This document shows positions 1 through 6,468 of a stretch of 10,293 nt of DNA, one piece after another. Source of the DNA: Bacteroidia bacterium (GTDB taxonomy: Bacteria > Bacteroidota > Bacteroidia > UKL13-3). Made by a program: the position numbers and the translations under genes. The DNA is taken from positions 1 to 10,293 of the forward strand of contig JAKRSG010000248.1 in the NCBI GenBank assembly GCA_022402405.1. Direction: 5' to 3'. The notes under the pieces are model-generated. The model was not told where the DNA came from. It saw only the letters and a program-made list of their open reading frames with translations, and searched no databases. The stretch's first letter is position 1. Every line of letters begins with the position of its first letter.

Positions 1-1
1 T

Positions 2-184
2 TTTATTCCCTTTCCCATTAAGGCTAAGTACTTTGTTATTTTCTATGGAGCCTTAGAATTATATCAAGGATTTTCGAATAACCCATCGGATAATGTGGCT
101 CATTTTGCGCATTTGAGCGGTATGTTGTTTGGGTTTATTTTGATAAAAATTTGGAATAAAAACAACCGACAAGATTTTTACTAA
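2..184 (+). CDS. Rhomboid-family intramembrane protease, C-terminal fragment (5' end outside window)
   Basis: Open frame from the window edge to TAA at 182-184, giving the last 60 residues. The segment NVAHFAHLSGMLFGF matches the last conserved helix of rhomboid serine proteases. There the second His (codon 110-112, in AHLSG) corresponds to the catalytic His of the Ser-His dyad, and the G-x3-G spacing packs the helices. Upstream, FYGALELYQGF fits the preceding helix or loop. The tail after the helix is short and basic (IKIWNKNNRQDFY), as expected for a cytoplasmic C-terminus. The catalytic Ser (GxSG) would lie in the part not shown, so activity cannot be judged. Family assignment is by recognition of the motif; the substrate is unknown. 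The next gene on this strand begins 71 nt later with its own promoter. Confidence 0.8.
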   Translation, partial: FIPFPIKAKYFVIFYGALELYQGFSNNPSDNVAHFAHLSGMLFGFILIKIWNKNNRQDFY

Positions 185-220
185 AACATACAAAAGGCTT
201 TTGCAATGTGGTTAACTCAA

Positions 221-251
221 TTTGCACTTTCTTAAGCATGCCATAGATTTG
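221..251 (+). promoter_or_regulatory. Bacteroidota-type promoter of the symporter gene
   Basis: TTTG at 221-224 and TAGATTTG at 244-251 are separated by 19 nt, matching the -33/-7 consensus TTTG-N17-19-TAnnTTTG of the primary Bacteroidota sigma factor. The -7 element ends only 4 nt before the ATG at 256, so the predicted transcription start falls at or next to the start codon (see finding). This is based on sequence only. Confidence 0.55.
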
Positions 252-255
252 TGGT

Positions 256-1695
256 ATGGTACCAGCGCTGTTTTTATCTGTAATTGTTATTTATTTTCTG
301 GTTTTATTGGGCGTGGCATATTATACCTCGCGCCATGCAACCAACGATTCTTTTTACATAGGCAACAAGAGTAGTCATTGGGCTCTAGTGGCATTTGGCA
401 TGATTGGAACCTCTTTATCGGGCGTAACGTTTGTATCTGTTCCCGGCACGGTAGAATTGGCTAAGTTTAGCTATTTTCAGGTGGTAATAGGCTATTTTAT
501 TGGCTATTTTGTGGTAGCTTATGTGTTGCTTCCATTATATTATAAATTGCAATTAACCTCCATCTATAACTATTTAGGCGAGCGATTTGGATTGGTTTCA
601 TACAAAACTGGCGCTTTGTTTTTTATTGTTTCTAGAACACTTGGCGCCACATTAAGGTTGTATTTAGTTATAAATGTATTGCAATTATTCGTTCTGAACC
701 AATTAGGAATATCTTTTGAGTTAACCACGATTATTATACTCGGAATGATTTTGCTTTATACTTTTAAAGGTGGAGTTAAAACGATTGTTTGGACAGACAC
801 ACTACAAACCTTTTTCATGTTATTGGCATTGGTGGTTTGTGTGTTTTATATCATAGGCGACTTAGGGCTGAACCTATCTCAAACTATTACAAGTTTAGCT
901 GATAGCGGACACATGGATATGTTTAATTGGGATGTAAACGACAAGAGATTTTTCTTGAAGCAGATTATTGGTGGCGCCTTTATAACCATTGCCATGACAG
1001 GTTTGGATCAAGAAATGATGCAGAAGAATATTAGTGTAAAAACCTTGGGTGGAGCACAAAAAAACATGGTATTGTTTAGTTCTGTAATGGTATTGGTAAA
1101 CTTCCTGTTTTTGTTATTGGGTGGTGTTTTGTATTTGTTTGCCAGTAGCAAAGGTATTTTGGTAAAAGGCGATGATTTGTTTCCTACCATTGCCTTAGAT
1201 TATATGCCAGTTTGGGTTTCTTTGATATTTATTATTGGATTAATTTCTGCTTTGTTTCCTTCGGCAGATGGCGCTATTACCGCACTTACCTCTTCTTTTT
1301 GCATAGATATAATTGGATTAAAAAGACAAAAGGGATTATCGGAAGAACAACAAGCTAAAACCAGAAAAATTGTACATTTAAGCTTTGCAGTTGTGTTTTT
1401 GTTGTTGGTATTTTATTTCAAAATGCTCAACAATAAATCTATCATCAATATTTTGTTAGACATTGCGGGTTATACTTATGGTCCGTTGCTAGGTTTATTT
1501 GCTTTTGGAATTTTAACCAAATGTAAAATTAAAGATCATTTAGCCCCTGTTGTTTGTATAGTTGCCCCTGTTTTATGTTATGCTTTTCAGTACTTTGTGC
1601 CCGAGTATTTAGGTTGGAGTTATAAAATTGGTATCGAATTGTTGGTATTAAACGGTGCATTAACCTTCGCCGGACTGTGGCTTATCAGAAAATAG
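256..1695 (+). CDS. Sodium:solute symporter (SSS family)
   Basis: Inner-membrane secondary transporter that would couple Na+ entry to uptake of an organic solute. The 479-residue product is almost entirely hydrophobic helices, consistent with the usual 13 or so segments. SSS hallmarks visible in order: FYIGNKSSHWALVAFGMIGT (33-52) after the first helix; GGVKTIVWTDTLQTFFML (172-189), the family's GG-x-x-x-V-x-x-TD-x-x-Q segment; TGLDQEMMQKNIS (248-260); and SALFPSADGAITALTSS (331-347), the signature around the Na+-binding helix, with SADG where many members have SADS. The ATG is preceded by an in-frame stop close upstream, and helix 1 starts immediately after it, so no later start is reasonable. 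Substrate cannot be inferred: sugars, amino acids, sialic acid, vitamins and ions all occur in the family. It is followed 16 nt later by the AlbA_2 gene, probably co-transcribed. Confidence 0.9.
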   Translation: MVPALFLSVIVIYFLVLLGVAYYTSRHATNDSFYIGNKSSHWALVAFGMIGTSLSGVTFVSVPGTVELAKFSYFQVVIGYFIGYFVVAYVLLPLYYKLQLTSIYNYLGERFGLVSYKTGALFFIVSRTLGATLRLYLVINVLQLFVLNQLGISFELTTIIILGMILLYTFKGGVKTIVWTDTLQTFFMLLALVVCVFYIIGDLGLNLSQTITSLADSGHMDMFNWDVNDKRFFLKQIIGGAFITIAMTGLDQEMMQKNISVKTLGGAQKNMVLFSSVMVLVNFLFLLLGGVLYLFASSKGILVKGDDLFPTIALDYMPVWVSLIFIIGLISALFPSADGAITALTSSFCIDIIGLKRQKGLSEEQQAKTRKIVHLSFAVVFLLLVFYFKMLNNKSIINILLDIAGYTYGPLLGLFAFGILTKCKIKDHLAPVVCIVAPVLCYAFQYFVPEYLGWSYKIGIELLVLNGALTFAGLWLIRK

Positions 1696-1711
1696 TTTTA
1701 TCTTGTGCCAC

Positions 1712-2341
1712 ATGGCTATTCATCCTTTGTTTTTAAAAATTGCCGGAGGCGAGAGCGAAGTCTTAGATTTTAAGAAAACGATTTCATCGGCAAGCAAGAT
1801 TGCTAAGACCATGAGTGCCTTTGCCAATCATAAAGGAGGCACCTTGTTGGTGGGTGTTAACGACAATAAAACTATTGCTGGAGTTAGGAGTGAAGACGAA
1901 AAGTATATGTTAGATTTGGCTGCACAATTTTATGTGAAGCCTGCCATTGAGATAGAATTAATAGAGTGGGAGCTAGGTGATAAAACCGTAATAGAAGCTA
2001 TTATTCCTGAAGGAGAAGATAAGCCTTATTATGCCAAAGATGATGATGGGAAATGGTGGGCACATATTAGAGTTAAAGATCAATCGCTACTGGCTAGTAA
2101 AATTGTGGTAGATGTGCTAAAAAAGAATAGCGGTAAATCTCCGAATATCATTCAGTATACCGAACATGAAAGGTCTGTACTAAAGTATTTAGAGAAAAAC
2201 CAGAGAGGCACCTTAAAAGAAATTTGTAAGCTCTTAAATATTTCTCGCTGGCGCGGACAAAAAATGCTGGTTGCTTTGGTAAGTGCTGGAGTTGTTCGTT
2301 CACATCAAACAGAAAAAGTAGAGTATTTTACCTTGAGTTAG
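1712..2341 (+). CDS. AlbA_2 (Schlafen-type) domain protein with C-terminal winged helix
   Basis: 209 residues from ATG 1712; an in-frame TTG at 1703 would add only MCH and is less likely. The N-terminal part (about 13-110) has the AlbA_2 pattern: ESEVLDFKK (14-22), then SAFANHKGGTLLVGVND (35-51), the typical E-x-x-x-E/D-F-K and AN-x-GG-x-hhhGV blocks. WWAHIRVKDQS further on is also common in the family. Residues about 150-209 (ERSVLKYLEKNQRGTLKEICKLLNISRW onward) look like a winged helix. Proteins of this architecture are usually annotated as putative transcriptional regulators or ATP-binding proteins. Eukaryotic Schlafen relatives are RNA-processing proteins, and some bacterial AlbA_2 proteins lie in defence loci. 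Here the neighbour is a transporter, so a regulator or a nucleic-acid-binding partner is the plainer guess. No nuclease residues can be assigned by eye. Confidence 0.75.
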   Translation: MAIHPLFLKIAGGESEVLDFKKTISSASKIAKTMSAFANHKGGTLLVGVNDNKTIAGVRSEDEKYMLDLAAQFYVKPAIEIELIEWELGDKTVIEAIIPEGEDKPYYAKDDDGKWWAHIRVKDQSLLASKIVVDVLKKNSGKSPNIIQYTEHERSVLKYLEKNQRGTLKEICKLLNISRWRGQKMLVALVSAGVVRSHQTEKVEYFTLS

Positions 2342-2405
2342 CGATAATTCTTTCTTTAAAGAGAAAATTTAGAAAATAAGGCACTTATTTTGTAAACAAA
2401 AACGC

Positions 2406-2903
2406 ATGAGAAAAATTAAATATATACTAGCAGTTTTAGTCTTGGTTATTTTTAATAAAATAGCCTCTGCACAGCATCCAGAGCCTAACCCCAAGAATAT
2501 GGAAATTGCCAAGCGCTTTTCCTATTTTTTAGAAAATGGGTTTGAATCAATAGATCTTATGAAAGTTGGTTCGGTAGACCGCTCTTTTTTTAGCTTAGGA
2601 ACACCACAATTGGTTATTTATGATAAAAATGATAAGAGCAAAAAGAACTTATTAAACAATTTTTCCATCATGGTTCAGCCTAGTCAGGAAAACGTACAAG
2701 GCAAAGTTTTTCAAATGCATTCGCCTCAATTCACTACCGGCTGTAAACAGTTTTTAACCATTATGCCAATAGATAGTAAAATTACCTTTGCAGAGGTAAA
2801 GCTTAACACCACATTGCCTGTTGTAACCCAGCCAGCACCAGGCGCAAAACATGTTCTGGGTCCGGGCGTATTGCCCATTGCATTTTTTCTTTACCTTAAA
2901 TAA
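2406..2903 (+). CDS. Unrecognised small secreted protein
   Basis: 165 residues. The N-terminus is a clear Sec signal peptide: MRKIK, a hydrophobic core of about 12 residues, then IASAQ with likely cleavage after Ala22. It has no lipobox Cys. The mature part of about 143 residues starts HPEPNPKNMEIAKRF. It contains a segment SFFSLGTPQLVIYDKNDKS, a single Cys in TTGCKQF, and a Pro/Gly-rich stretch PVVTQPAPGAKHVLGPG before a hydrophobic end AFFLYLK. I do not recognise a family. It would be exported to the periplasm or cell surface. It is 64 nt after the AlbA_2 gene and 44 nt before the membrane glycosyltransferase gene, so it could be transcribed alone or with either. No Shine-Dalgarno is visible before the ATG. 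The signal peptide and plausible codon structure make it a real gene; function is unknown. Confidence 0.7.
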   Translation: MRKIKYILAVLVLVIFNKIASAQHPEPNPKNMEIAKRFSYFLENGFESIDLMKVGSVDRSFFSLGTPQLVIYDKNDKSKKNLLNNFSIMVQPSQENVQGKVFQMHSPQFTTGCKQFLTIMPIDSKITFAEVKLNTTLPVVTQPAPGAKHVLGPGVLPIAFFLYLK

Positions 2904-2947
2904 TAGCTTTTTTAATACCTTGCCTGAACCAATCTTTTTATAATAAA

Positions 2948-4375
2948 ATGATGTTGAGGCAAAAATTAACTAGCATATTTTCGGTATTACCTGCATTGAT
3001 ACTGCTTAATGGCTTGCTTTATATAGCCATTTCTAAAGCAGGTATTGGACTAAGCATTGATTCTATTAATTATTTCTCGGCAGCTAAAAATTGGGTGGAT
3101 GGCCTTGGCTTGGTTTTGTTTGATGGCTCTACACTAGTGAATGCCGCACCTTTATACAGCTTTTTCATGGCGCCAGCTTATTTTTTTAAGCTAGATGCCT
3201 TTGTTTATGCTGCATGTTTGCAATTTTTCTTTCTGAACCTAAACGCTATTGCAATTTTTCTGCTTTTGCGGGTTCTTATAGATACTAAGAGAATACTTTG
3301 GCTGTATATAGGTGTTTTGTTGCTAAACTATTTTTCTTTTGTTCAGGTGAGTGTTTGGGCCTTAAGCGAAATGGGTTTCATCTGTTTATTTTCTTGGTGG
3401 CTTTATTTTGTCTTGTGTAAACCCAATAATCTATGGGCACCTGCTTTTTTGGTTGGTGCTTTGTGTTTGCAGCGCTATTTGTTTTGGTATTTTGTTCCAG
3501 GCATAATTATATATTGGTTATGGAGTAAACGAGAGGTTAAAAGTTTGATTGTTCAACTTGCCTTTGGATTTGTTTTAACATCCTTGTGGTTTGTTAGAAA
3601 TTATCTTTTGCAAGGTACTTTGTTGGGAGCACATCAATTAGGAGAGAAATTTGGTTTGAGTGCTTTTTTTGAAAACCTTTTACAATTAGCAAATGGCATG
3701 TATGCTTTAAATCCCTTGTATGCTGGACCAGCATTTTTTATTATTTCGGTTTTGTTTTTATACTTTGGTTTTAGAAATGAAACTGGATTAAGAAGAGAAT
3801 TTTGCTTTTTACTGCTTTTAATTGCTAGCGGACTCTTATTATTTGTTTTGGTTCAGCCAAATTTGCAAATGTCGCAATTACCACGCTATTTATCAGTGTT
3901 ATATGTTTTCGTTTACCTTTCTTGGATCTTGCTTTTTGAGCGAATTTTGACAAAAAATTGGCTAAAATTTTCGATAGCAGGATTTGTTTTAGCTGTTTCT
4001 ACTATTTTGCTGATTAATAAAGCCTTAGATTTTAAGCAAAACGGACTTGGAATTAAGAGTACGCTCGCTTTTTGTGCAGATTTTGAAAATGTCGCATTAG
4101 CTAAACATGCAGATTTACCAATGCTTTCCAACTTTCCAGATGTAGTTTGGCTCAAAACAGGTAAGACCTGTGGTTACCTACCATTTTTGAATGAAGATTA
4201 TGATGCTTTTGGTAAACGAGTGCCTGCGGGGTTATACAAGGTAATTTGGTTTAAGGATAGCAGCAGAGAAATGCTTATGAATGATGCTATTTTAAACAAA
4301 AGTGCCGATTTTACACCAATGTATAATGGACATTGGCATAAAATCGGCACCTTAAAAATAGATTCAGGCTATTAA
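2948..4375 (+). CDS. Polytopic membrane protein resembling GT-C glycosyltransferases
   Basis: 475 residues. Multiple hydrophobic helices span about 10-360, followed by a soluble domain of about 110 residues (364-475). The arrangement fits GT-C enzymes (GT39/ArnT-like), which move a sugar from a polyprenyl-phosphate donor to an acceptor on the outer face of the inner membrane. The cues are: SIDSINYFSAAKNWVDGLGL (36-55) directly after helix 1, where the family keeps the catalytic acidic residue (Asp38 here); LSE at 139-141; LQRY at 174-177; WFVRNYLLQGT (214-224), a typical WhhRNYhhhG motif; and PRYL at 312-315. ATG 2948 is immediately followed by ATG 2951, so either may be used. No Shine-Dalgarno is visible. 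Donor and acceptor are unknown. The last codons contain a long palindrome that looks like the terminator of the opposite gene. Family assignment is by motif resemblance and should be treated as probable. Confidence 0.7.
   Translation: MMLRQKLTSIFSVLPALILLNGLLYIAISKAGIGLSIDSINYFSAAKNWVDGLGLVLFDGSTLVNAAPLYSFFMAPAYFFKLDAFVYAACLQFFFLNLNAIAIFLLLRVLIDTKRILWLYIGVLLLNYFSFVQVSVWALSEMGFICLFSWWLYFVLCKPNNLWAPAFLVGALCLQRYLFWYFVPGIIIYWLWSKREVKSLIVQLAFGFVLTSLWFVRNYLLQGTLLGAHQLGEKFGLSAFFENLLQLANGMYALNPLYAGPAFFIISVLFLYFGFRNETGLRREFCFLLLLIASGLLLFVLVQPNLQMSQLPRYLSVLYVFVYLSWILLFERILTKNWLKFSIAGFVLAVSTILLINKALDFKQNGLGIKSTLAFCADFENVALAKHADLPMLSNFPDVVWLKTGKTCGYLPFLNEDYDAFGKRVPAGLYKVIWFKDSSREMLMNDAILNKSADFTPMYNGHWHKIGTLKIDSGY
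4302..4350 (-). terminator. Long hairpin, probable terminator of the isocitrate dehydrogenase gene, inside the opposing coding region
   Basis: Arms GTGCCGATTTTA (4302-4313) and TAAAATCGGCAC (4339-4350) are perfect 12-nt reverse complements. Inside them, CCAATGT (4316-4322) pairs with ACATTGG (4330-4336) around a 7-nt loop, with a 2x2 internal mismatch between the two stems. Read on the minus strand, the hairpin begins 29 nt after the isocitrate dehydrogenase stop and is followed by TTTTGTTTAAAA. This is a U-rich tail typical of an intrinsic terminator. Read on the plus strand it is followed by CTTAAAAATAG, a poor tail. Confidence 0.7.
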
Positions 4376-4379
4376 ATAA

Positions 4380-5840
4380 TTATTGACCTTGGGCTAGGGA
4401 ATAACCTGGTTTATCGTCGAAATACCTCAAGATTTCTGTTGATGTTACCAATAGGTTTTTAGAGGCGTGAGCTGCTAAATCGAACATTTGAGCTAAGCTG
4501 GTTTCTTTGCCTTTTTCTACTTCAAAGCGCACACGGTATTGGTCTATACACTCTGTAAAAACAGAGCCACTAGGCCAAACTTGAGTACCACGATTAGAAA
4601 TCATGATTAACTTACAATCCGTAGTTTCTGATAGTTTAAGGATTTCTGCTAGTTTATTAGCCACCAAATTTGATTCGATGAATAAGTCGATGCCCACTAC
4701 TTTTTCTGATTTACGAGCAGCTGTTTGCATCATTTTTTGTTCAGCTGGTTTTTGAGGCAAGCTGTATGCCATGCTAGCATTGCTCTTTCTGCCTTCTGGT
4801 CCGCTTGGCTTATTACCTAAATTGGCAATAATAGCATTGGCAAATTCGGTTGTATTTAAAGATGCAGTTGTTTTATCACCGAAATCGCCGGTATGTTTAC
4901 CTTGTTCTAAGGTGCATAATAGAGCGTTTTCAATTTTATCTGCATGTTCCATTAAACCTAAATGACGTAACATCATAAAGCTGCTTAAAAGAAGGGCAGT
5001 TGGGTTGGCGATGTTTTTTCCAGTAATATCTGGTGCGGTACCGTGTACGGCTTCAAAAATCGAAATTTGATCTCCAATGTTTGCCGAAGGAGCAAAGCCT
5101 AAACCACCCACTAATCCAGCGCACAAATCGCTCATAATATCTCCTTGAAGATTGGTTAATACCACCACTTCAAAAGCTTCTGGCTTGCTTACTAATTTCA
5201 TGGCCAAATCATCAACGATAATATCATTGGCTATAATTTCTGGGTAGTCTTTAGCTACTTCATAAAAAGTTTCTAAGAACAAGCCATCGGTTAATTTCAT
5301 GATATTGGCTTTGTGTGCACAAGTAACGGTTTTAAAACCTTCTTTCTTTGCCATTTCAAAAGCAAATTTGTGCACTTGTATACTTCCTGGTCTGGTTATT
5401 AAACGGCGACAAAGAGCTACATCCTGACTTAACATATGCTCGATACCACCATAAGTGCCCTCAATGTTTTCGCGCACTATGGTTAAATCTATAGGAATAC
5501 CAGCTTTAGAGAAAACGGTGCTTACGCCGTTAAGAGATCTAAAGTGGCGACGATTAGCGAAAGTGCTCCAGGTTTTTCTGGCGGTTACGTTGATAGACTT
5601 AACCCCTTTTCCTTTTGGAGTTTCCATTGGACCTTTAAATAAAATACCCAATTGCTCAACGGTTTCTTTTGCCTCGTTGGTCATGCCGGTACTAAAACCC
5701 TTATCGTAAAAGGTTTTTCCCATTTCAATAAACTGATAATCAAGAGGAACGTTTGCGGCTTCAAAAATTTGAATTACGGCATCCATAATTTCTGGTCCAA
5801 TACCATCGCCTTTGGCAACTGCTATTTTAATTTTATCCAT
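4380..5840 (-). CDS. icd: Isocitrate dehydrogenase, long type with C-terminal extension
   Basis: TCA-cycle enzyme in the cytoplasm: oxidative decarboxylation of isocitrate to 2-oxoglutarate. 486 residues. N-terminal KGDGIGPEIMD (10-20); substrate residues SINVTAR (82-88) and the following Arg-rich stretch (97-101); ENIEGTYGG (124-132) with the catalytic Tyr130; AHKANIMK (175-182) with the catalytic Lys177; and metal-binding NLQGDIMSDLCAGLVGG (230-246). About 135 extra residues (350-486) form the C-terminal domain known from the Thermus-type enzyme. The coenzyme loop reads HGTAPDITGKN (267 on). Asp271-Ile272 replaces the Lys-Tyr of NADP enzymes, so NAD+ may be used. Isopropylmalate dehydrogenase shares Asp-Ile, but length, TYGG and the S-x-N-x-x-x-R pattern favour isocitrate. 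The gene has its own promoter and a terminator-like hairpin, so it appears monocistronic. Confidence 0.92.
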   Translation of the reverse strand: MDKIKIAVAKGDGIGPEIMDAVIQIFEAANVPLDYQFIEMGKTFYDKGFSTGMTNEAKETVEQLGILFKGPMETPKGKGVKSINVTARKTWSTFANRRHFRSLNGVSTVFSKAGIPIDLTIVRENIEGTYGGIEHMLSQDVALCRRLITRPGSIQVHKFAFEMAKKEGFKTVTCAHKANIMKLTDGLFLETFYEVAKDYPEIIANDIIVDDLAMKLVSKPEAFEVVVLTNLQGDIMSDLCAGLVGGLGFAPSANIGDQISIFEAVHGTAPDITGKNIANPTALLLSSFMMLRHLGLMEHADKIENALLCTLEQGKHTGDFGDKTTASLNTTEFANAIIANLGNKPSGPEGRKSNASMAYSLPQKPAEQKMMQTAARKSEKVVGIDLFIESNLVANKLAEILKLSETTDCKLIMISNRGTQVWPSGSVFTECIDQYRVRFEVEKGKETSLAQMFDLAAHASKNLLVTSTEILRYFDDKPGYSLAQGQ

Positions 5841-5865
5841 ATTAAATTGATTGGTTTATAAGCCG

Positions 5866-5896
5866 CAAAGGTAGTTTTTTCGGCAGATTGAGCAAA
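5866..5896 (-). promoter_or_regulatory. Promoter of the isocitrate dehydrogenase gene
   Basis: On the minus strand TTTG (5896-5893), a 19-nt spacer and TACCTTTG (5873-5866) match the Bacteroidota -33/-7 consensus exactly. The start codon is 25 nt after the -7 element, leaving a 5' leader of roughly 20 nt without a visible Shine-Dalgarno. This is the best promoter in the window. Confidence 0.75.
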
Positions 5897-5940
5897 GTTT
5901 AGTTTATGTAAAAATTAATTGGCAGTTGCATTAAAACTAT

Positions 5941-6018
5941 CTATGAATATTAAAACCTGAATATATTGCATGGTATAGTTACATTTGGAGTTTGCCTACA
6001 CAGTTACCTATGAATATT
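5941..6018 (+). repeat. Pair of 11-nt direct repeats upstream of the antitoxin gene
   Basis: CTATGAATATT occurs at 5941-5951 and again at 6008-6018, 67 nt apart start to start, in the 213-nt divergent gap between the isocitrate dehydrogenase and antitoxin genes. The second copy overlaps the predicted -33 region of the antitoxin promoter. Such a pair could be an operator for autoregulation, but in AT-rich DNA an 11-nt repeat can also be chance. I see nothing else in this gap apart from the two promoters. Confidence 0.3.
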
Positions 6019-6019
6019 G

Positions 6020-6048
6020 TTGTATTCAAAATTATTAGGTTACGTTTT
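6020..6048 (+). promoter_or_regulatory. Possible promoter of the antitoxin gene
   Basis: TTG at 6020-6022, an 18-nt spacer and TACGTTTT at 6041-6048 (one mismatch to TAnnTTTG). It ends 5 nt before the ATG at 6054, so the transcript would have a very short leader or none. Confidence 0.4.
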
Positions 6049-6053
6049 AATTT

Positions 6054-6278
6054 ATGGAGAGTAGAAATATTTTAATTGCCCACCCAAAAACGAATGAAGA
6101 AGTTTTGGCTTTAAAAGCTTTTATGGCAGCTTTAAAGATAAAATTTGAAGTGGCAAACGAGGACTCATACGATCCTGAATTTGTAAAAAAAATCGTGCAT
6201 AGCAAAAAGCAAATTGCGGAGGGAAATTTTACTGAGGTAAAGCCAGAAAATCTCGAATCTTTTATTGATAGTTTATGA
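6054..6278 (+). CDS. DUF2683-type antitoxin of a toxin-antitoxin pair
   Basis: 74 residues. The product has the pattern of small Bacteroidota antitoxins that accompany Txe/YoeB toxins: a short strand ILIAHPKTNEE, a helix ALKAFMAALKIKFEV, then the conserved acidic-aromatic stretch YDPEFVKKI, and a C-terminal tail expected to wrap the toxin (KPENLESFIDSL). In the family the antitoxin neutralises an mRNA-cleaving toxin and often represses its own promoter together with it. The stop codon overlaps the toxin ATG by 4 nt (ATGA at 6275-6278), the classic coupled arrangement. The frame is complete with no sign of damage, although the toxin after it is truncated. No DNA-binding motif can be identified by eye. 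Family name is from recognition of the sequence pattern. Confidence 0.75.
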   Translation: MESRNILIAHPKTNEEVLALKAFMAALKIKFEVANEDSYDPEFVKKIVHSKKQIAEGNFTEVKPENLESFIDSL

Positions 6279-6385
6279 GTAGTTACAACTTACTCTTTTC
6301 TGAGCAAGCTAAAGAAGATATACGGATACACAAAAAATCAGGCAATAAAGCCGTTGTAAATGAAATTAAAAGACTAGAGGAATAA
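6275..6385 (+). pseudogene. Txe/YoeB-family toxin, truncated remnant
   Basis: Starts at ATG 6275, overlapping the antitoxin stop by 4 nt, and ends after only 36 codons at TAA 6383-6385. Its sequence, MSSYNLLFSEQAKEDIRIHK followed by KSGNKAVVNEIKRLEE, is the N-terminal strand and first helical region of RelE-fold Txe/YoeB toxins, which are normally about 85-90 residues. The missing part holds the central sheet and the catalytic residues (family motifs of the type GLWSRRIN and HRLVY). Translation of the following 80 nt in all three frames gives nothing resembling the lost half, so the end was deleted rather than frameshifted. A ribonuclease lacking this half should be inactive. Alternatively the 36-residue stub still binds the antitoxin, which the sequence cannot tell. 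Confidence 0.75.
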
Positions 6386-6421
6386 TATTTTCAAGATTTA
6401 ACTACCACCCACATTTTCCTT

Positions 6422-6429
6422 TACCTTCG
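6422..6429 (+). promoter_or_regulatory. Possible -7 element of the aminotransferase gene
   Basis: TACCTTCG differs from TAnnTTTG at one position and lies 39 nt before the ATG at 6469. No clear TTTG is present at the right distance upstream; TTTA at 6397-6400 is 21 nt away. A weak case. The sequence 6386-6468 holds nothing else that I can identify. Confidence 0.3.
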
Positions 6430-6468
6430 CGGGTGTTTTGGTTCAGGCCAAATTAAATCTACTAAGCA

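Noticed and set aside
191..203. Near-palindrome CAAAAGGCTTTTG between the rhomboid and symporter genes, as terminator or operator
   Set aside because: With a realistic loop only about 4 pairs remain and no U-tract follows directly.
2385..2401. TTATTTTG and the TTTTGT-AA-ACAAAA inverted repeat before the secreted-protein gene, as promoter or operator
   Set aside because: The -7 match has a mismatch in the key A, no spaced TTTG is found, and such short AT-only symmetry is common by chance.
2916..2922. TACCTTG before the glycosyltransferase-like gene as a -7 element
   Set aside because: One T short of TAnnTTTG, and no TTTG at the right distance upstream.
5455..5861. Plus-strand open frames of 69-84 codons opposite the isocitrate dehydrogenase gene
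   Set aside because: They lie antisense to strongly conserved catalytic regions of the enzyme and have no recognisable content of their own.
1712..6385. Defence island suggested by an AlbA_2 protein and a toxin-antitoxin pair in the same window
   Set aside because: They are about 3.7 kb apart with metabolic and membrane genes between them, the toxin is broken, and no nuclease, helicase, methylase or phage gene is present.
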